64,000 nucleotides of DNA from Nocardia anocheti. GTDB taxonomy: Bacteria > Actinomycetota > Actinomycetes > Mycobacteriales > Mycobacteriaceae. The position numbers were made by a program, and so were the translations under genes. The stretch lies in NCBI RefSeq assembly GCF_029675105.1, contig NZ_JAQQFV010000011.1:1-64000 (forward strand). Reading direction: 5' to 3'. Positions 60,224 through 64,000 of the stretch are shown piece after piece. Position 1 is the stretch's first letter, and each line of letters starts with the position of its first letter. The notes under the pieces were generated by a model. It made no database searches. It worked only from the letters and a program-made list of their open reading frames with translations, and was not told the DNA's origin.

Positions 60224-61786
60224 TCAGTATCGCGGCTGGTCGAGCCAGCGTGCGGTGCCTTTGGAACGGGCCGCGAGGATGGTGAGGGCGGGCAGGATCG
60301 CGACGCAGAGTCCGGCGATGATCCAGCTGGAGTCACCGTCGGTGAGGCTCATGCCCGCCATGACGAAGGCGAACAGCAGCAACATGGTCGCGCCGAGCAG
60401 CGTGAAGATCCGGCCCGCCCGGCGGCGCAGGAACAGCGCGACCGCGCCGATGAGCGAGAGGACCGAAGGCGGTAGCAGCAGGCCGACCGCGCCCATGGTC
60501 ATCCACAGATCCTGGGTGTAGGTCAGCGAACCGGTGCGGTAGCCGGTGTCGTCCGGGTGCATGGAGACCAGATGCCCCAGCATGGACAGCCCGATGAAAC
60601 CGCTGCCCAGGCCGATCAGGACGGCGAGCACGGCGGCCGTCTTGGCGTCGCCACCGGGCACCTTCGGCGCGGGACCGTAGCCGGGCCCGGAGGGGTACCG
60701 GGGTGCGTACCCGGGTCGCAACCCAGGGCCACCGGCCGGAGTGTGCTGCGGAATCCCCGGTGTCAGCGGGTGTCCGGCAGAAGACGTGTGGCCGGGTTGC
60801 TGGGCGTATCCCTGCGGTAGTGCGTGGCCGTCGGCGGACAGGTGGCCGGGGCGCTGTGCGTATCCCGGCGACAGCGGATGTCCGCTGGAGGGGGTATGTG
60901 CGGCTGGTGTCGCATGGCCGCCCGCCGGGGTGTGGCTGTTGGGTGGCGTCGGAAAGGTGTTGTGCAGCAGTGCTTCCCGCGCGACGGTGACGAACTCGCG
61001 GCAGCTGGCGAAGCGGTCGTCGCGACGTTTGGCCATCGCCCGCGCCAGCACCGCGTCCAGTGCGGCGGGTAGTCCCGGCCGCACCCCGGTCAGCGGCGGG
61101 ACCGGCTGGGAGAGGTGTCCGGCGATCACCTGCGCCGGATTGGTGGCCGGGAACGGTGGTTGCCCGGCCAGCAGCATGTACAGCGTGCACGCCAGCGAGT
61201 ACTGGTCGCTACGCGCGTCGACCACCTCGCCGGAGAGCTGTTCGGGGGAGGCGTAGGCCAGGGTCGCGGTGAAGGTGCCGGTGGCGGTGAGTTTGGTATC
61301 GGCCTCGACCAAGCGGGCTATGCCGAAATCGGTGAGCAGGGCCCGGGATTCGGTCCCGTCGGGTGCCGAGACCAGGATGTTGGCGGGTTTCACGTCGCGG
61401 TGCAGTACGCCGTGGCGGTGCGCGTAGTCCAGGGCCTCGGCGGTCTCGGCCACGTAGCGCAGCAGCTGTTCGGGCGGGGTCCGTGGGTCGAGGCGGGTGG
61501 CGTCGGTGCCCTCGACGAAACGCATGGAGATCCACAGGTGTCCGTCGTGGGTGCCGCGGTCGTAGACGCCGACGATGCCGGGATGGTCCAGGCCAGCGAC
61601 GATGTCGGCCTCCTGCTCGAAGCGGCGACGCAGTTCGGGATCGTCGGACACCGACCGGTTGAGCAGCTTGAGCGCGACCGTGCGCGGCAGGCGCGGATGC
61701 CGGGCCCGGTAGACCGTGCCCATCCCGCCCTGCCCGAGGGTGCCCTCGATGCGATAGCCCGCGAAGGTGTCCTCCACTGCGGTCAC
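60224..61786 (-). CDS. Membrane-anchored serine/threonine protein kinase
   Basis: A 520-aa bacterial Ser/Thr kinase. The P-loop is GQGGMGTVY (residues 18-26), the ATP-binding Lys is Lys40 in VALKLL, the catalytic loop is HRDVKPANIL and the magnesium loop is DFGIARL. A linker of about 100 residues contains a repeat of the form GH-L-GYAQ-PGH, and four hydrophobic segments form the C-terminus. No PASTA domain is present, so the ligand side is different from PknB. It is convergent with the four-gene operon, only 7 nt apart. Confidence 0.92.
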   Translation of the reverse strand: MTAVEDTFAGYRIEGTLGQGGMGTVYRARHPRLPRTVALKLLNRSVSDDPELRRRFEQEADIVAGLDHPGIVGVYDRGTHDGHLWISMRFVEGTDATRLDPRTPPEQLLRYVAETAEALDYAHRHGVLHRDVKPANILVSAPDGTESRALLTDFGIARLVEADTKLTATGTFTATLAYASPEQLSGEVVDARSDQYSLACTLYMLLAGQPPFPATNPAQVIAGHLSQPVPPLTGVRPGLPAALDAVLARAMAKRRDDRFASCREFVTVAREALLHNTFPTPPNSHTPAGGHATPAAHTPSSGHPLSPGYAQRPGHLSADGHALPQGYAQQPGHTSSAGHPLTPGIPQHTPAGGPGLRPGYAPRYPSGPGYGPAPKVPGGDAKTAAVLAVLIGLGSGFIGLSMLGHLVSMHPDDTGYRTGSLTYTQDLWMTMGAVGLLLPPSVLSLIGAVALFLRRRAGRIFTLLGATMLLLFAFVMAGMSLTDGDSSWIIAGLCVAILPALTILAARSKGTARWLDQPRY

Positions 61787-61842
61787 CGGGCTCCCCTCCC
61801 TGTTTCCGTACCGTGACTCCGGCAGCCTAGCCGGTCACGGGG

Positions 61843-63792
61843 TCAGGTCAGCCGGGCCGCCAGCCTGCGCGCGTTCATGTATCCGATCGCCTCGATGGTG
61901 ACCATCGGGTTCACGCCCGGCGCGGTGGGGAAGCTGGAACCGTCGGCCACCACGATGTTGGGCACCTCCCAGGTCGCGCCGTCGGGGTCGGTGGCCGAGC
62001 GCGCGGCACTGCCGCCCATGCGCGCCGATCCCATGATGTGCAGGGCGCCCATCGCGCACCGGCCCGGCCCGTATCCGGCCTTCGCGCACGCGGTGTCGAA
62101 CTCGGCGAGCGAACCGCGCACGCCGGGCTCGAAGGAGACACCCGCCTGATGACCGGAGTAGATCCGTTGCGCGCCCGCGGCTTCGAGGATCGAGGCAGCC
62201 CCGACGATCCCGGTGTGCAGATGGGCGGCGTCGTAGTCGGAGAGACGGTATTTCACCACCGGTTCGCCACCGCGATCGATGCCGACGCTGCCCGGATCGC
62301 GATCTCGGGTGATCACGCCGATGGAGTTCGTCCGCGCGAAGTCCCGCAGGTTCGCCCGATGCGCCTCGGCGCCACGCCAGTTCAGGAAACCGGTGGCCAG
62401 GCCGGGATGCACCGGCCCGGTCTCGTAGATGACGCCGTAACCGTGGCCGTCGAGATCGGCGTGCTGCCTGCTGATGCGCCCCTGCAACGCGCCTTCCCAG
62501 GGCCGGATCTCCTCCTCGAACACGCCGAAGACCGCCGCCGCCGGATGCAGCCGCAGGTGTCGCCCGATGTTCTCGTTGCGCAGTCCGGAGCGGCGCAGCA
62601 GCGCCGGGGTCTGGATCGCGCCCGCCGCCACGACCACCGCGCGGGCTCGCACCGTGATCTCCACGCCGTCGCCGGTGCGCGCGCTCACCGATTCGGCCCG
62701 CCCCGCGCTGACGGTGATCGCGCGGACCTCGGCGTCGACCACCAACCGGGCGCCGTGCGCCGCGGCGTCGGCCAGCCAGGTCTTGGTCGTCGACTGCTTG
62801 GCACCCACCCGGCAGCCGTAACCGCAGCGCCCGCACTCGATTCCGGCGTCGCACGCCTCGCTCACATTGCGCGGCAGCGTGCCGACCTCCCAGCCCAGCG
62901 CCCGCGCCCCGCGTTCGAGCACACCGTCGCGCGCCGACAGCGGTGACTTGCGCTCGGTCACCCCGAGCCGTCGCCGCACCGCCGCGAGCGCGTCCCCGAA
63001 CTCGTCGGTGGCGAACTGCGGGACGCCGGTGTCGGCCCACTCGGCGCGCACACGGTCCGGGGTGGGCAGCGAGGTGGTCCAGTTGACGACGGTGCCCCCG
63101 CCCAGACAACTGCCCGCCACCAAGGTGAGCTGGCCCTCCGCCGTGGTCGGGGGACCGGGCGCGTAGAGACTGGTCAGGGCGGCCAGCTCGCCGTCGCCGA
63201 AGTCCCGGTCGTCGTAGTAGCCGCCGCGTTCGAGCACGACCACGTCCAGGCCCGCCTCGGCCAGCACCGCCGCGGCCGCACCCCCACCGGACCCGACGAC
63301 CACGACATCGCAGTCCAGGGTGGTGGGCGTGGTGAAGCGCTGCGGGCTGAGCGCGGGCTCGGGGGCGTCCGCCCGTCTGCCCGGCGGCGGTGGATAGCCG
63401 ATCTGCTTCCACAGTGGATTCTCGCCGGTCGGGCCCGGGGTGACGTTGTAGGCGAGCAATGCGGCCTGTTTGAGGGCTTGGAAGATCGCCCGTGCCGGGG
63501 CGAGGCGGGAATCGCCCAGGCGCAGCAGCGCGGCTTCGCGCCGCTGCTGCGACAGAGAGGAGAACCGACGCGGACCGTTGCCGGTGAGCAGGCCCAGCAG
63601 CGGGGAGTCCCACAGCCCCAGCAGTAGGGCGAGCTGTTCGCGATCGGCTTCGCGCGGGTTGCGCGCGAGGATTCCGAGGATGGTGTCGACCACGCCCAGC
63701 TCGGTCGCGGCGGGGAGCCCGAGGCCGTCACCGGGGAGGAACGTGTCGCAGATCGTGCCCAGCGCGGCGCGTTGTTCGGCTGTCGGCTCCAT
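61843..63792 (-). CDS. GMC-family flavoprotein oxidoreductase
   Basis: A 649-aa protein read from ATG 63792. Residues 1-130 are a helical front domain resembling gluconate 2-dehydrogenase subunit 3. The GMC oxidoreductase core begins with the FAD-binding GSGGGAAAAVLAEAGLDVVV and continues with a GGG motif (AGSCLGGGTVVNWTT) and the C-terminal HIMGSARMGG and the N-P pair in GVNPMVTIEA, typical of cholesterol oxidase/choline dehydrogenase-like GMC enzymes. The substrate is unknown: alcohol, sterol or lipid oxidation is plausible. No cytochrome or partner subunit gene is adjacent. Confidence 0.85.
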   Translation of the reverse strand: MEPTAEQRAALGTICDTFLPGDGLGLPAATELGVVDTILGILARNPREADREQLALLLGLWDSPLLGLLTGNGPRRFSSLSQQRREAALLRLGDSRLAPARAIFQALKQAALLAYNVTPGPTGENPLWKQIGYPPPPGRRADAPEPALSPQRFTTPTTLDCDVVVVGSGGGAAAAVLAEAGLDVVVLERGGYYDDRDFGDGELAALTSLYAPGPPTTAEGQLTLVAGSCLGGGTVVNWTTSLPTPDRVRAEWADTGVPQFATDEFGDALAAVRRRLGVTERKSPLSARDGVLERGARALGWEVGTLPRNVSEACDAGIECGRCGYGCRVGAKQSTTKTWLADAAAHGARLVVDAEVRAITVSAGRAESVSARTGDGVEITVRARAVVVAAGAIQTPALLRRSGLRNENIGRHLRLHPAAAVFGVFEEEIRPWEGALQGRISRQHADLDGHGYGVIYETGPVHPGLATGFLNWRGAEAHRANLRDFARTNSIGVITRDRDPGSVGIDRGGEPVVKYRLSDYDAAHLHTGIVGAASILEAAGAQRIYSGHQAGVSFEPGVRGSLAEFDTACAKAGYGPGRCAMGALHIMGSARMGGSAARSATDPDGATWEVPNIVVADGSSFPTAPGVNPMVTIEAIGYMNARRLAARLT

Positions 63793-63861
63793 CCGGAAAC
63801 CACCCTTCCACTTCTGGGTGATTTGTATCACGGTGGATCGGGTCGTGCTGGCTGTCAACGG

Positions 63862-63895
63862 GTTTCGGGGCCGGGTGCGTGCCCGGCCCCGAAAC
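63862..63895 (-). terminator. Perfect 14-bp hairpin
   Basis: GTTTCGGGGCCGGG pairs with CCCGGCCCCGAAAC across a 6-nt loop. It lies immediately after the stop of the gene at the right edge (63904, minus) and ahead of the GMC gene start, so it should terminate the right-edge gene and insulate the GMC gene. Confidence 0.8.
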
Positions 63896-63903
63896 CGTGA
63901 CGA

Positions 63904-64000
63904 TCAGTCCGCGGTCGCCGGGATGAAGTCCTCGGTGCCCGCGGTGAACTGCAGGGTCTTGCGGGTCGACACGGTGAGATCGATATCGGCCGAGGAGATC
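63904..64000 (-). CDS. 3' end of an unidentified gene, truncated by the window
   Basis: The last 31 codons are visible, ending SADIDLTVSTRKTLQFTAGT and a short acidic tail before the TGA at 63904. That fragment is too short to identify. A strong terminator hairpin follows at 63862-63895. The reading frame matches the third-position GC of the rest of the window. Confidence 0.6.
   Translation of the reverse strand, partial: ISSADIDLTVSTRKTLQFTAGTEDFIPATAD

Noticed and set aside
1..64000. CRISPR array, prophage or insertion sequence
   Set aside because: No direct repeat array with unique spacers, integrase, transposase, att-like repeat or phage structural gene was seen; the lipoprotein at 31701 is the only phage-like gene.

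Overview
The window is high-GC actinobacterial chromosome, most likely from a Nocardia-like member of the Mycobacteriales. The evidence is the very GC-rich third codon positions, many GTG starts, ATGA/GTGA gene overlaps, and the block pepA - sucB (dlaT) - TIGR01777 epimerase - lipB - lipA, which matches the order around Rv2213-Rv2218 in Mycobacterium tuberculosis. No rRNA, tRNA, CRISPR array, transposase or integrase was seen.

Region 1 (1-24590) is a defence island. On the minus strand a DrmD-like SNF2 helicase is translationally coupled to an Eco57I/DrmMI-like adenine methylase that runs off the left edge, which looks like the start of a class 1 DISARM locus. Divergent from it are an XRE/ImmA-IrrE metallopeptidase regulator and a PIN-like protein. 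Then a seven-gene co-directional array (7892-22473) joins a UvrD-like helicase, two different DUF262 (GmrSD-type) proteins and a type II Wadjet system in the order jetD-jetA-jetB-jetC. A convergent UvrD-like helicase with a NERD-like N-terminus closes the island; a decayed paralogue of it lies at 46614-47785.

Region 2 (24725-37570) is accessory and conserved-hypothetical. It holds a polytopic membrane protein, an unknown protein, a YqcI/YcgG (GntA-like) heme N-hydroxylase homologue next to an R2K-type ATP-grasp protein, a terpene-cyclase-fold membrane protein with an EamA exporter, a lipoprotein resembling a phage-borne family, a MoaD-like protein beside a BNR protein that seems to have lost its N-terminal half, a secreted protein, an SDR and a WGR/beta-propeller protein.

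Region 3 (37641-46301) is a light-inducible carotenoid/photolyase cluster: lipocalin-photolyase, a LitR/CarH-family regulator, a small secreted protein, crtE-crtI-crtB, and an SRPBCC-TIGR01777 epimerase. Four intergenic sites carry the same 11-bp direct repeat (about TGCATCGTTTN, two copies each) and are proposed to be the LitR operators.

Region 4 (47915-55454) is housekeeping: ppnP, lipA-lipB, a GNAT acetyltransferase, an epimerase, sucB and pepA. lipB and lipA make and attach lipoate, and SucB carries it on two lipoyl domains.

Region 5 (55546-60216) is a four-gene operon in which every junction overlaps by 4 nt. It encodes a coiled-coil protein, a Cas4/RecB-like PD-(D/E)XK nuclease with an Fe-S-type cysteine set, an unknown 493-aa protein and an SF1 helicase-like ATPase. 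I do not recognise it as a described system, and it is the best candidate here for an undescribed nucleic-acid-processing or defence system. The window ends with a membrane Ser/Thr kinase, a GMC oxidoreductase and the 3' end of an unidentified gene.
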